Positions 8,142-17,345 of a stretch of 64,000 nt of DNA are shown in pieces (within the stretch, counting starts at the first letter, position 1; every line of letters starts with the position of its first letter). This stretch comes from SG8-41 sp035649495 (GTDB taxonomy: Bacteria > Pseudomonadota > Gammaproteobacteria > Burkholderiales > SG8-41): positions 1-64,000 of the forward strand of contig DASRJL010000108.1 of assembly GCA_035649495.1 (NCBI GenBank), written 5' to 3'. The notes beneath the pieces are model-generated. The model was given only the letters and a program-made list of their open reading frames with translations. It was not told the DNA's origin and searched no databases. A program made the position numbers and the translations under genes.

Positions 8142-9794
8142 ATGCCCAACGAACTACACGAGCCCGCCGCGATGCCCTGCCCCGCGTGCGACTTCGGTCC
8201 GTTCACGCGCAACGCCTACTGGACCGGCAAGCTGATGCTCGCGCGGGACTTCGTCGACGAGCAGCGCTACGTCATCGAGAAGCTCCGCCACCACAACCAG
8301 CAACTGCACGGCTGGGGCGTAGTGTGCGGGCTCAAGGTCGTGCCGCACTTAAGTCCCGCGTGCCGCGACCGCTTCGTGTGCGTCGAGCCCGGCACTGCGG
8401 TCGACTGCTGCGGCCACGACATCATCGTGCGCGAAAAGGACTGCCTCGACCTCTTCGCCGATCCCGCGGTCAAGGCGCTGCGGGAGAAGAACGACACGAA
8501 CCCACACACGCTGCAGCTCTGCATCAAGTACCGCGAGTGCGAATCCGAGCCGATCCCGGTTCTCTACGATGAGTGCGGCTGCGACGACAACAAGTGCGCG
8601 CCAAACCGCGTGCTGGAATCCTACGAGCTGCACGTGCTGGTCGACCCCGCACTCGCGACCCCGCCCCCTGCGCCGCCGGCGCAATGCGGCGAACTATGGG
8701 AGACGAGCCTCGAGGGCTGCGCTCATTGCGACCAGCCCGACTGCCTCATCCTCGCGACCATCAAGGACTACAAGATCGGCAACCAGATCGTCGACGCGCT
8801 GCCGGATCCGCTGCCGCCCGAAGGCGCCGTCGTCATCGACAACCTCAGCGATCGTCGGCTGCTGCCTTCGACGCAGCTGATCAAAGAGGTGATCGACTGC
8901 ATCCTGACTCAGGGCACGGGCGGCGGGGGGCAGGGACCGCAGGGACCGAAGGGCGATCCTGGGCCGGTCGGACCGCCGGGGCCGGCCGGAGCGCCGGGGC
9001 CGGCCGGACCGCAGGGACCGACGGGCCCCGGACTCGAGGAGGGGCTCACGCAAATCGAGTCGGTGAGCTGGAAACATAACGCTCACGTCGCTCTGAATAC
9101 GTTCAAGAGAGTTCAGTTCACGGGCAACCATCACCAGACGGACGATAGGGCGCTCGTCTTCGGGTTTAGCAATGAAGTGACGATTGTCGATGCCACCGAC
9201 CCCGAGCTGCGTCGTCCCGACGCGCATCGCGTGTTGGAAGTCTTGATCCGCCATCCTGCCGCGGACGTTCCCGAGCTTGTCTGTCGCTGCAGCTTGATAG
9301 GACACGTCCTTCCTGTGAGCGCGACGCAAGATCCGAACATGTTCCAGGAAGTAGCGGGTAACGCTTCGCGCTCCTGGGGGTTCGTCTTCACCAAGAACGG
9401 GCTCGCCTTGGCGACCCGGATGAGGGAGATCTTCGTGCGCCTGCGCGGCGATTTCGTGCTTGACGCTACCGGAAGAGCTGTCGACGCCGAATTCGCGCGC
9501 GCGACGTTCGATACCGGCGATCGACCGGCAGGCAGCAAGTTCGGTATACAGGGCGGCCTTTTCGAGAGTTGGTTCTGGATCGACGAAGCTGGAGCAACAG
9601 GGCGGGTAAACCTCAACACCGCGTCGCGCGACGAGCTTGAAGCGCTTCCCGGCATCGGCCCGGCGACCGCCGAACGGATCATGAGTTTGCGGCGCAGCCG
9701 GAGATTTCGCGATCTGGAAGACCTTCGCAGCCGATTGAGGATCACGGAAAGCGAGTGGGAAGCGATCAAGGATCTCATCACGGTGGAGAACTGA
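8142..9794 (+). CDS. Fibre/docking protein 1: conserved docking domain, collagen-like tract, C-terminal ComEA-like HhH
   Basis: 550 residues, GGGAG Shine-Dalgarno upstream. Residues about 20-115 form the docking domain shared with the next two genes (YWTGKLMLARDF, HGWGVVCGL). Residues about 262-297 are collagen-like Gly-X-Y repeats (GPQGPKGDPGPVGPPGPAG). A beta-rich region of unknown function ends with DRPAGSKFGIQGGLFESWFW. Residues about 488-550 are a textbook double helix-hairpin-helix (VNLNTASRDELEALPGIGPA). The N-terminal half has many cysteines. It probably sits at the baseplate as a trimeric fibre; what the HhH binds is unknown, DNA being the family precedent. Confidence 0.75.
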   Translation: MPNELHEPAAMPCPACDFGPFTRNAYWTGKLMLARDFVDEQRYVIEKLRHHNQQLHGWGVVCGLKVVPHLSPACRDRFVCVEPGTAVDCCGHDIIVREKDCLDLFADPAVKALREKNDTNPHTLQLCIKYRECESEPIPVLYDECGCDDNKCAPNRVLESYELHVLVDPALATPPPAPPAQCGELWETSLEGCAHCDQPDCLILATIKDYKIGNQIVDALPDPLPPEGAVVIDNLSDRRLLPSTQLIKEVIDCILTQGTGGGGQGPQGPKGDPGPVGPPGPAGAPGPAGPQGPTGPGLEEGLTQIESVSWKHNAHVALNTFKRVQFTGNHHQTDDRALVFGFSNEVTIVDATDPELRRPDAHRVLEVLIRHPAADVPELVCRCSLIGHVLPVSATQDPNMFQEVAGNASRSWGFVFTKNGLALATRMREIFVRLRGDFVLDATGRAVDAEFARATFDTGDRPAGSKFGIQGGLFESWFWIDEAGATGRVNLNTASRDELEALPGIGPATAERIMSLRRSRRFRDLEDLRSRLRITESEWEAIKDLITVEN

Positions 9795-9795
9795 T

Positions 9796-11526
9796 ATGCC
9801 GAGCGATCTCTTTACTGCGTTCGCAAGAACCCCGGGTGGCGCGACCCTCGACTGCCGGCCCAAGCCGATGTGCGACCCGAGGCCAGTGTGCCCGGCGTGC
9901 GGCAGCCTGGAGTGCCTTTGCCGGCCGCGCTTCTTTGCCGGGCAGCTGCTGACCGACGAGGATCTGAACCGCCTCGATCACTACATCGTCGCGAAAAACC
10001 GCCTCCACAACCGCTATCTCGTCGGTTGGGGCGTCGCCTGCGGGCTCGAGGTGGTATGCAGCGTGTGCGAGCCTGGCGGAGGCTCCAACGTCGTCGTCAG
10101 GCCAGGATACGCGCTCAGCCCTTGCGGCAACGATATCGTCGTCTGCAAGGAGGAGTCGGTTAACGTCTGCGACCTCATTAACCGCTGCAGGCCGCGGCTT
10201 CCCGACGAGTGCCTCGACCCGACCGGAGCAGGAAGAACCGATTGCCTTCAAGGCAGCGAGCAATGGGTGCTCGCGATCTGCTACGACGAGAAGCCCTCGC
10301 ACGGCGTCACAGCGCTGCGCGGAGCGAGCGGCGCATCGTGCGGCTGCGGCGATCCCAGCTGCTCGTGCGGCTGCAAGACCGCGACAGGAAGCACGCAGAC
10401 GGGCTGCGGCTGCGGGGGCACCACCGCCAAGGCCACGACGAAGTCCGTGAGCCCGAGGCGGCTTCCCGCGCAGTGCGAGCCCACGCTCACCTGCGAGGGC
10501 TACACCTTCGCTGTATACAAGGTGCCTCCCCGGACGAGGGAGGTCGATTTCGGCGCGCTGGTGAAACGCTTCCTGTGCTGCGTGCAGGCGCTCATGGAGC
10601 GCCTTGCGCCGCTGCCGCAGACCGGCTCGCACCAGGACCTGAGGCAATGGTTGATCGACCTGATCGACGCGCTGCGCGATTTCTTCGTCACCGAGGGCCT
10701 GTACGAGTGCGACCTCGCGCAGAAGCTGGCCGCCGTGGTGGTGCCCGCGACCGGCGATCCCGACTTCATCGCGAAGTGGCAGGCCACGACAATCGAGGTC
10801 GTCGGGATCGCCGTGGGGGTGCTGCGCAAATGCCTGTGCGGCGCACTGCTGCCGCCTTGCCCCGACCCGAGCATGGCCGACTGCGTGCCCATCGCCACGC
10901 TCACGGTCGATCGCAGCCCGTGCCGCGTGCGGCAGGTGTGCAATCTGTCCAACCGGCGCTTCCTGCTCGGCTTTCCCACGCTCCTTTACTGGCTCTCATG
11001 GCTGCCGGCGTTTCAGCAGTGGACGGGAAGCAAATCCGGCACGACCCTGGGAGGCCTGGTCGAAAGGATGTGCTGCCCGCCGGTGAAGGAGGTGTTGGAC
11101 ACGATCCGCAACTCGGTGAGCATCCTGCGGCCCCAGGCGACCCCTGCTACCGCGGCGAGCGCGGAGGCGGCGACGCCGCAAGCCGCAGCCGCCGGGAATC
11201 CCTTCGGCGACATCCTCGGCGGGGCCTTCGCGGACCGCGAAGTACCCGTGAACGCCGCCACCTGGCTCTTCGCCGCGCTGGGTGCAACTGATCTCAAGGG
11301 CGCGCCGCTGATGTCTCCGCTCGAGCTCCAGCACCCTGCAGAGGCCCTGCTCACGCACCAGGTCCTCGCACCGTCGCTGGCGGCGATGCTCCCCAGCGCC
11401 GCCGTAACGCGCCGGGCCGCCGCGGCGAACACGGACGAGGTCTCCGGCCTGAAGCTGGCTGTCGCGGAGCTGGGCAAGAAGCTCGCCGAGCAGCAGGCTC
11501 AGATCGACAAGCTCTCCAGAGGCTGA
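9796..11526 (+). CDS. Docking protein 2: cysteine-rich paralogue
   Basis: 576 residues, starting 1 nt after the previous stop. Residues about 45-120 repeat the shared docking domain (RFFAGQLLTDEDLNRLDHY, VGWGVACGLEVV, RPGYALSPCGNDIVV). The protein has about 35 cysteines, densest around residues 177-213 where CGC, CSCGC and CGCGG clusters occur, suggesting metal binding or heavy disulphide cross-linking. A middle helical region carries paired cysteines (FLCCVQ, MCCPP). An Ala/Pro-rich stretch and a C-terminal helix (VAELGKKLAEQQAQIDKL) end it. No enzyme motif was recognised. Likely a structural baseplate/fibre component. Confidence 0.6.
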   Translation: MPSDLFTAFARTPGGATLDCRPKPMCDPRPVCPACGSLECLCRPRFFAGQLLTDEDLNRLDHYIVAKNRLHNRYLVGWGVACGLEVVCSVCEPGGGSNVVVRPGYALSPCGNDIVVCKEESVNVCDLINRCRPRLPDECLDPTGAGRTDCLQGSEQWVLAICYDEKPSHGVTALRGASGASCGCGDPSCSCGCKTATGSTQTGCGCGGTTAKATTKSVSPRRLPAQCEPTLTCEGYTFAVYKVPPRTREVDFGALVKRFLCCVQALMERLAPLPQTGSHQDLRQWLIDLIDALRDFFVTEGLYECDLAQKLAAVVVPATGDPDFIAKWQATTIEVVGIAVGVLRKCLCGALLPPCPDPSMADCVPIATLTVDRSPCRVRQVCNLSNRRFLLGFPTLLYWLSWLPAFQQWTGSKSGTTLGGLVERMCCPPVKEVLDTIRNSVSILRPQATPATAASAEAATPQAAAAGNPFGDILGGAFADREVPVNAATWLFAALGATDLKGAPLMSPLELQHPAEALLTHQVLAPSLAAMLPSAAVTRRAAAANTDEVSGLKLAVAELGKKLAEQQAQIDKLSRG

Positions 11527-11551
11527 GCGCCCACGAGCGCGAGGAGCAAAC

Positions 11552-13654
11552 ATGGACCAGAACGAACGCCCGCAATACTACGAAGGGCAATATCTCGGCG
11601 CCGAGGACCTCGCCGCCGCCGTCAGCTACGCCCGCGTCGGCCAGGCGCGGCACGCGCTCGGCGCGCACACGTGGGGCATCGCGCTCGGGCTGGAGCTGAT
11701 CGAGCGGCCGCATCCCGGCGGCGACGTCGAGATCACCCTCACGCCGGGATACGCCTGGGACGGGATCGGCCGGCCGATCGTCGCGCTCGCTCCCGCGAAA
11801 GTAGGCCTGACTCTGTTCGAGAATTTCCAGGACGACACCGACGCGGCAGGGATTCCCGTCGCGATCTGGCTGAGCTACCGCGAGCTTCCCACGAAGAGCT
11901 CGGCGCAGGGGTTCGCGGCGTGCCGCGACGGTCAGCTGGTCGAGCGCGTGATCGAGGGCTACCGGATCGAGGCGCTGCGGGTGTCGACCGTCGACTTTCA
12001 CGGCGTCACTGTCGCGGCTCGCGCGATCGACGCGAAGAGCGCCGTCCAGGCGTTCAACCCCGCCGGCAAGCCGCTCTACGACGAATCCGTCTCGTATCAG
12101 GAATTCCCGGAGAGCGGCGACCGGCCGCGCTGGAGGATCTTCGCCGGAATCGTGCGCTGGGTGAAGGAGGTGAACCAGACGGCGCGCCTCATCCCGCGCA
12201 CCGACGACGACCTGAACGCGACGCGCAGGAGGCGCCGTTACATCGGCGTCGTCGCCGAGGCCATCCAGGCGGCGGGGGGCGTGCTGCGCCTTCGCGACCG
12301 CGCGAACGACCCGGACGACGCGACGCTCAATTTCCAGCCGCCCGTTGTGAAGCCCGGGCCGGGCGAGCATCCCGATAACGACCTCGTGTGGGTCGAAGGG
12401 AACCTGCGCGTCGTCGGCGACGCGCGTATCGTGGCCGGAAAGGTCGACTACCGCCTCCCGAAAGGCGGCGACGGAGGAGTCTCCGTGTGGCTGCGACGCG
12501 TCGACGCCGCGAACCCGCAGAAGACGACGCTGGAGGCGGCGATCGGCGCGCCGGCGGGCGTCGAAACGCGCTTCGCCGTCAGCGCTCTCGACGCAAACGG
12601 CAACGCGACGCCGCGGATGACCGTCGTCGCCGGCACCGGAAACGTCGGCGTGGGCACCGAGGCGCCAACGCAGCTCCTCACGCTCGGCGGCGACGGCGGC
12701 ACGCGGCTGGAGATCGGGCGCGTGTCGGCGGCGTTCCCGTGGTCCGGCACCGCGCCGGACAATCCCGGCGGCTTCGCGATCAACCAGCAGTCGGCCGGAA
12801 GCTCGAACGTCGGCGCGGACCTCGCGCTCAAGCGCGACGGCAAGCTGCGCGTGATGCTCGGGAACACGAGCACCTTCGTGAGCAGCCAGGATGGCGGCGA
12901 CATCCTCCTCCTTGTGAATCAGGGAGAGACGGGCGAGAAGGAAGTGATGCGCGCGACCGCCGCAGGGAACGTCGGCATCGGAACGCCTTTTCCGGCCGCA
13001 ACGCTGGCGCTCGGCGGCGATCTGGAGCTGGATCAGACGGGCATCGCCGCCCCGCGTTCGCTTCACCCTGGAGCGACTCTAGTGTGGAACGACGGGACCT
13101 GGCTGCGGCTGAACCAGAACCGAGACTTCAGCAAACCGATATTCGGCGTCCACACGCCCGGAGTGTTCGCGAGCGGCTCCCTCAACGTGGGTGGCGCAGG
13201 CAACTGGGCGGATCCGGCGCCCGGCAACCTTTGGATCACCGGCAGGGCCTTCAAGGACTCGCCGGGCCCGCACTGGGAGCACGTTTCCGACGCGAGGCTG
13301 AAGAAGGACATCGCCCCCATCGAAGGCGCGCTCGAGCGGATTCTGGGCCTGCGCGGCGTGAGTTTCGCATGGCGTGAGCCGGAGAAGCACGGGGCGTCGC
13401 CTGGCCGCTACATGGGTATGGTCGCGCAGGAAGTCGAGCGCGTCTTTCCGGACTGGGTCAGGGACACGCCCGCCGGCGTGAAGACGCTGAACCCCGTGGG
13501 CTTCGAAGCGCTCGCCGTCGAGGCGCTGCGCGAGCTGAGCGCGAAATGCGAGCGGCTGGAGGAGGAGATCGCAAGGCTGAAGAAACGCGGCAGACGCGCC
13601 GCCGAGCCCCGGGACGGGGACGTGCCCCCGCGGGGGAAGTCCCCGAAAAAGTAG
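11552..13654 (+). CDS. Docking protein 3 / tail fibre with C-terminal S74 intramolecular chaperone
   Basis: 700 residues with a GAGGAG Shine-Dalgarno. The N-terminus (YYEGQYLGAEDL, HTWGIALGLEL, LTPGYAWDGIGRPI) is the same docking domain as in the two preceding proteins. The middle has glycine-rich beta repeats (GNVGVGTEAPTQLLTLGGDG; GNVGIGTPFPAATLALGGD) typical of fibre shafts. The C-terminus has the peptidase S74 motif SDARLKKDI, with Ser579/Asp580 at the self-cleavage site, then a coiled coil and a Lys/Arg-rich tail. S74 domains trimerise fibres and then cut themselves off. This is the best candidate for the target-binding fibre. Confidence 0.85.
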   Translation: MDQNERPQYYEGQYLGAEDLAAAVSYARVGQARHALGAHTWGIALGLELIERPHPGGDVEITLTPGYAWDGIGRPIVALAPAKVGLTLFENFQDDTDAAGIPVAIWLSYRELPTKSSAQGFAACRDGQLVERVIEGYRIEALRVSTVDFHGVTVAARAIDAKSAVQAFNPAGKPLYDESVSYQEFPESGDRPRWRIFAGIVRWVKEVNQTARLIPRTDDDLNATRRRRRYIGVVAEAIQAAGGVLRLRDRANDPDDATLNFQPPVVKPGPGEHPDNDLVWVEGNLRVVGDARIVAGKVDYRLPKGGDGGVSVWLRRVDAANPQKTTLEAAIGAPAGVETRFAVSALDANGNATPRMTVVAGTGNVGVGTEAPTQLLTLGGDGGTRLEIGRVSAAFPWSGTAPDNPGGFAINQQSAGSSNVGADLALKRDGKLRVMLGNTSTFVSSQDGGDILLLVNQGETGEKEVMRATAAGNVGIGTPFPAATLALGGDLELDQTGIAAPRSLHPGATLVWNDGTWLRLNQNRDFSKPIFGVHTPGVFASGSLNVGGAGNWADPAPGNLWITGRAFKDSPGPHWEHVSDARLKKDIAPIEGALERILGLRGVSFAWREPEKHGASPGRYMGMVAQEVERVFPDWVRDTPAGVKTLNPVGFEALAVEALRELSAKCERLEEEIARLKKRGRRAAEPRDGDVPPRGKSPKK

Positions 13655-13669
13655 CCGCGAGCCGCCGAC

Positions 13670-15163
13670 GTGTCGGGTCATCTGACGATTCGCCGCATCC
13701 GATCGGAGTATCGCGTCGCGCGGGACACCGCCGACCCGTTGCGCATCCGCGACGCGTGCGACGCCGCCTTGCGGCAGCACCTTCCGCCCGTCCTGAGGTC
13801 GGCCTTCGGACGCTGGTGCGACGGCGACGACGAAAGCGTCTGGCTGGTGCGACGCCTGGATATCGACCTCGCGATCGGCGCGGACTGGAAGAGCGACCAG
13901 CTCTCGGGCGCATTCACGGCCCGGATCGCACGCGGGCTCGCGCGCGTGCTCGTCGGCGACGGCGACGGAATCAATGCGATCCGCTTTGCCGGGCCCGCGA
14001 CGCACCTCGCCCGCTTCCTCGCCGATGCGGCCACCGGCGACGCGTGGAGCCGCTGGTACTACGGGAGGTTCGAGGGCCTAAGCGCGCTCTGCACGTCCGC
14101 GGCCCTGCGCACCGCGCTCCTCGAGGACCCGCGGATCGGATTGAGCGCGATGCAGCGCCTCTCCGACCCGGAGATCGCGCGCGTGGTCACGGCGATGTCG
14201 GCGCACGACCGCGGCGTCGTCCTCGACCGGTTCGCCGAGGTGACCGCCGGGGCCGAGGCGAGCTCCTTCGGTGAGAGCGTGCGGACTGCCTGGTCGCGTT
14301 GCGCGTCGGCGTTTCCGGATCCGCTCGGACGCGCCCTCGCAGTGTTCGTCCGTGCGCAATGCGCCGGGTGCGGCGGTCCGGCGCTGCGCTCGGCAATCGA
14401 TGGGCTGAGCACCGCGCGGGTCCTCACGCCGCCCGAGCCTCACGCGGCGCACCGCGAGATGCTCGAGAAGATTTTCACCGCTCGAGAGACGGACGTATCC
14501 GCCCCAGATTGGACCGCGTCGACTCCGTACGGCGGCGTTTTCTTCCTTCTGCCGCAGCTGGATGAACTTCCCCTCGAGGACTGGCTCGAGTCCTGGCCCG
14601 CGCCGGCGGGCGCCGCGCCGGGTAGCGCGATGCGGCTCCTCGTCGCGGCGAAATGCCTGGGCGCGGGAAGCGCCCAAGTCGCATTTCACGACGCGGTTCT
14701 GCGGGCGCTGCTCCACATCGGACCCGATTTCACGCTCGCCTCGGCGGGCGCATGGCTGCGGCGCGTCGGCCCGGAGCGCCGGCGCTCGCTGCTGCGAGCC
14801 GCGAAGGCCGAAGCCAAGATGGAACGCGTCGACCTGCGCTCGCCCGCGGAAGAGCGCGCACGGCTCGCGTTCCCACCCCATGTCCGAATCGCGCGAGCCT
14901 GGGACGACGCGCTGTACGCGATCGCGCAGCTCGCCCTTCGCCGGTTCGCGCGACGCCTGCCGGGTTTCGCCAGATCAGGCTTTGTGCATCTCCACCGCAA
15001 CTTCCTGGATGCCGTCGCGACGCTGGAGGCAGAATTCGAGCGGCTCGTCGCGCGCGTGGCGCGGCCGCCGCTCTACCTCGTGCTCAATCTCACGGGCATG
15101 ACGCGCACCAGCTACACCATACGCGGCGAACCCCGGCCGATCGCGGTGTTCGCGCAGGAATGA
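13670..15163 (+). CDS. Candidate CIS tape-measure protein (Afp14-position)
   Basis: 497 residues from a GTG 15 nt after the fibre stop; no clear Shine-Dalgarno. The N-terminus (HLTIRRIRSEYRV, then LRQHLPPVLRSAF, VRRLDIDLAIG) resembles the opening of CIS_TMP-family proteins, and the region near residue 310 (YGGVFFLLPQL) fits too. The gene sits between fibre and AAA+ ATPase, exactly where Afp14 sits. At 497 residues it is short for a tape measure, which would predict a short particle. It is mostly helical with no transmembrane segment. The stop is 1 nt from the ATPase start, so the pair is coupled. Confidence 0.6.
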   Translation: MSGHLTIRRIRSEYRVARDTADPLRIRDACDAALRQHLPPVLRSAFGRWCDGDDESVWLVRRLDIDLAIGADWKSDQLSGAFTARIARGLARVLVGDGDGINAIRFAGPATHLARFLADAATGDAWSRWYYGRFEGLSALCTSAALRTALLEDPRIGLSAMQRLSDPEIARVVTAMSAHDRGVVLDRFAEVTAGAEASSFGESVRTAWSRCASAFPDPLGRALAVFVRAQCAGCGGPALRSAIDGLSTARVLTPPEPHAAHREMLEKIFTARETDVSAPDWTASTPYGGVFFLLPQLDELPLEDWLESWPAPAGAAPGSAMRLLVAAKCLGAGSAQVAFHDAVLRALLHIGPDFTLASAGAWLRRVGPERRRSLLRAAKAEAKMERVDLRSPAEERARLAFPPHVRIARAWDDALYAIAQLALRRFARRLPGFARSGFVHLHRNFLDAVATLEAEFERLVARVARPPLYLVLNLTGMTRTSYTIRGEPRPIAVFAQE

Positions 15164-15164
15164 A

Positions 15165-17285
15165 ATGAGCCATCCCCTTTCGAGCCAGCTCTCGCGCCTC
15201 GACGCGCTGCTCGAGCGCGAGATCCTGCGCCTGCGCGCGCGCTACCAGTTGTCGCTCGACGAGTTTCGCGGACTTTACGTGAGCGACGAGCAGGTCGACC
15301 GCCTGCTGGTGCAGACGCGCGATCCGCCGCCGCCAGCCGAGCACGCCGCGGCAGCCCCCGCGGCCGGTGCGCGCTCCGCGTGCGCACCGTGGCGGCGTAT
15401 CGCCGAAGCCTTCGGTCTGTCGCCGCTCGACGAAGACGTGCTGCTGCTCGCGGCCGCTCCCGAGTTCGATCTCAAGTACGAAACGCTCTACGCCTACCTC
15501 AACAACGACGTAACGCGCAAATGGCCGACGGCCGACCTGGCGCAGCGCGTGCTGAAGGATCAGGCGGAAGTGCTGCGTGCGCTCGCGCCCGGTGCGCCGC
15601 TGCTTGAGCACAGCCTGCTCGAACGCGTCGACCCTCCTGCGGCGCGGCCGGGACTACTGAATTCCGGTTTCGTTCTGTGTCCCGCGGTCGCGGCCTATCT
15701 GCGCGGCGTCGCACCGGTCGACCCGCGCTTTGCCGCCGCCATCCGACGACGGCTACCCGGCCTTTCGTGGGCGCAGTTGCCGTTTCAAGGAGAACGCGTC
15801 GCCACGCTGCAACGCCTGTCGTTGCTCGCCCAAAGCGAACGGCAGAGCGCAGTCCTGCTGTTCGTCGGGCCGCCCGGCTCCGGCCGTGCGGCGACGGTGG
15901 AAGCGCTTGCCGGCGAGCTCGGCCTGCCCGTGTGCCGGCTCGACTTGTCCGTGGCGATGCATGGCGGGAATTCACTCGGCGAATTGCCGGCATCGCTGGC
16001 GCTCCAGCTCCGTCTGGAGCCGGCGCTCCTGCATATCGAAGGACTGGAAGCGCTGAGCCGCGACGACGGCCGGCCGAATCCGGCGGCAACGGAGCTCGCG
16101 GGCATGCTGCGCGACCTGCGCGTGCCGATCGTGATCAGCGCACGCCCCGAGGAGACCTGGGCGCACGCCCTCGGAGGCCGCCGAGCAGTCGAGATCCGCT
16201 TCGGCGAGCACGACTACCGCGGGCGCGTTGCGTTGTGGCAGAAGCTGCTCGCCGACGCCCGCGTCGAGCTGCAAGCGCCGGAGGTGCACATTCTGTCCGA
16301 CCGATTCGCGCTCAGCGCCGGACAGATGCGCGACGCGATCGCCACCGCGCGGGATCTCAGCGTGCTCGAGGCACGCGAGGGCGCGCTCGATGCGTCGATG
16401 CTCGCCGCCGCCGCCCGGCTGGGATCGGACCAGGCGCTCGGGCGGCTCGCGGTGAAAATGGAGTGCCGGCATTCCTGGGACGACCTCGTCCTGTCGCCTT
16501 TCACCCTCTCGCGCCTGAAGGAAATGGTGGCCGCCATTCGCTATCGCCACGTCGTATACAGCGAGTGGGGCTTCGGCGCGCGCGCCGCGGCCGCCACGAA
16601 CGTCAAGGCCCTCTTCACGGGCCCGTCCGGGGTGGGCAAGAGCACCTGCGCCGGCGTGATCGCTCGCGAGCTGGGCCTCAATCTGTACCGCATCGACCTC
16701 TCGGGCGTGGTGAGCAAGTACATCGGCGAGACCGAGAAGAACCTCGACCGGATCTTCCGCGCCGCGCGCTCGGCCAACGCCATCATCCTGCTCGACGAAG
16801 CGGAGGCCATCCTCGGCAAGAGATCCGAAGTAAAGGACGCCCACGACCGCTACGCCAACATCGAAGTCGCCTACCTCCTGCAGAAACTCGAAGAGCACGA
16901 CGGGGTCGTGATCCTCACGACCAACCTGCGGCGCAACATCGACGACGCGTTCAACCGGCGCATGCAGTTCGTGATCGACTTCCCGCGCCCGAACGAGACG
17001 GAGCGCGAAGCGCTGTGGCGGCTGATGTTCCCGCCGCAGTCGCCGCTCGATGGTGACATAGACTTTCGCTTCCTCGCCAGGCAATTCGACCTCGCCGGCG
17101 GCGACATTCGCAACATCGCCCTCGACGCCGCCTTCCTCGCCGCGCAGGACGGCCTCGTCATCAACATGCACTGCGTCGTCAAAGCCATGGCGCGCCAGCT
17201 CGCCAAGCAGGGGAAGACAGCCACTGCGGCGGAGTTCAAGCATTACCAGCGGTTGTTGACAGCGCGGGGAGATTGCGGGTTTTGA
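15165..17285 (+). CDS. Tandem AAA+ ATPase of eCIS (Afp15-like)
   Basis: 706 residues. The second AAA+ module is intact: Walker A GPSGVGKST at 486-494 (Lys492), Walker B IILLDEAEA with Asp544-Glu545, sensor ILTTNLRRNIDDAF and an arginine-rich FNRRMQF. The first module has a degenerate Walker A, GPPGSGRAA around 235-243, with Arg241 replacing the catalytic Lys, and lacks a clear Walker B acidic pair. Every eCIS locus has one such ATPase; it is thought to act in assembly or cargo loading, cytosolically. Placement before the core/effector gene is standard. Confidence 0.9.
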   Translation: MSHPLSSQLSRLDALLEREILRLRARYQLSLDEFRGLYVSDEQVDRLLVQTRDPPPPAEHAAAAPAAGARSACAPWRRIAEAFGLSPLDEDVLLLAAAPEFDLKYETLYAYLNNDVTRKWPTADLAQRVLKDQAEVLRALAPGAPLLEHSLLERVDPPAARPGLLNSGFVLCPAVAAYLRGVAPVDPRFAAAIRRRLPGLSWAQLPFQGERVATLQRLSLLAQSERQSAVLLFVGPPGSGRAATVEALAGELGLPVCRLDLSVAMHGGNSLGELPASLALQLRLEPALLHIEGLEALSRDDGRPNPAATELAGMLRDLRVPIVISARPEETWAHALGGRRAVEIRFGEHDYRGRVALWQKLLADARVELQAPEVHILSDRFALSAGQMRDAIATARDLSVLEAREGALDASMLAAAARLGSDQALGRLAVKMECRHSWDDLVLSPFTLSRLKEMVAAIRYRHVVYSEWGFGARAAAATNVKALFTGPSGVGKSTCAGVIARELGLNLYRIDLSGVVSKYIGETEKNLDRIFRAARSANAIILLDEAEAILGKRSEVKDAHDRYANIEVAYLLQKLEEHDGVVILTTNLRRNIDDAFNRRMQFVIDFPRPNETEREALWRLMFPPQSPLDGDIDFRFLARQFDLAGGDIRNIALDAAFLAAQDGLVINMHCVVKAMARQLAKQGKTATAAEFKHYQRLLTARGDCGF

Positions 17286-17345
17286 ACCGATGGGCTACCA
17301 GACGGCAACTCGCATGAAAAACACGACGGCCGCCGGACGCTTGAC

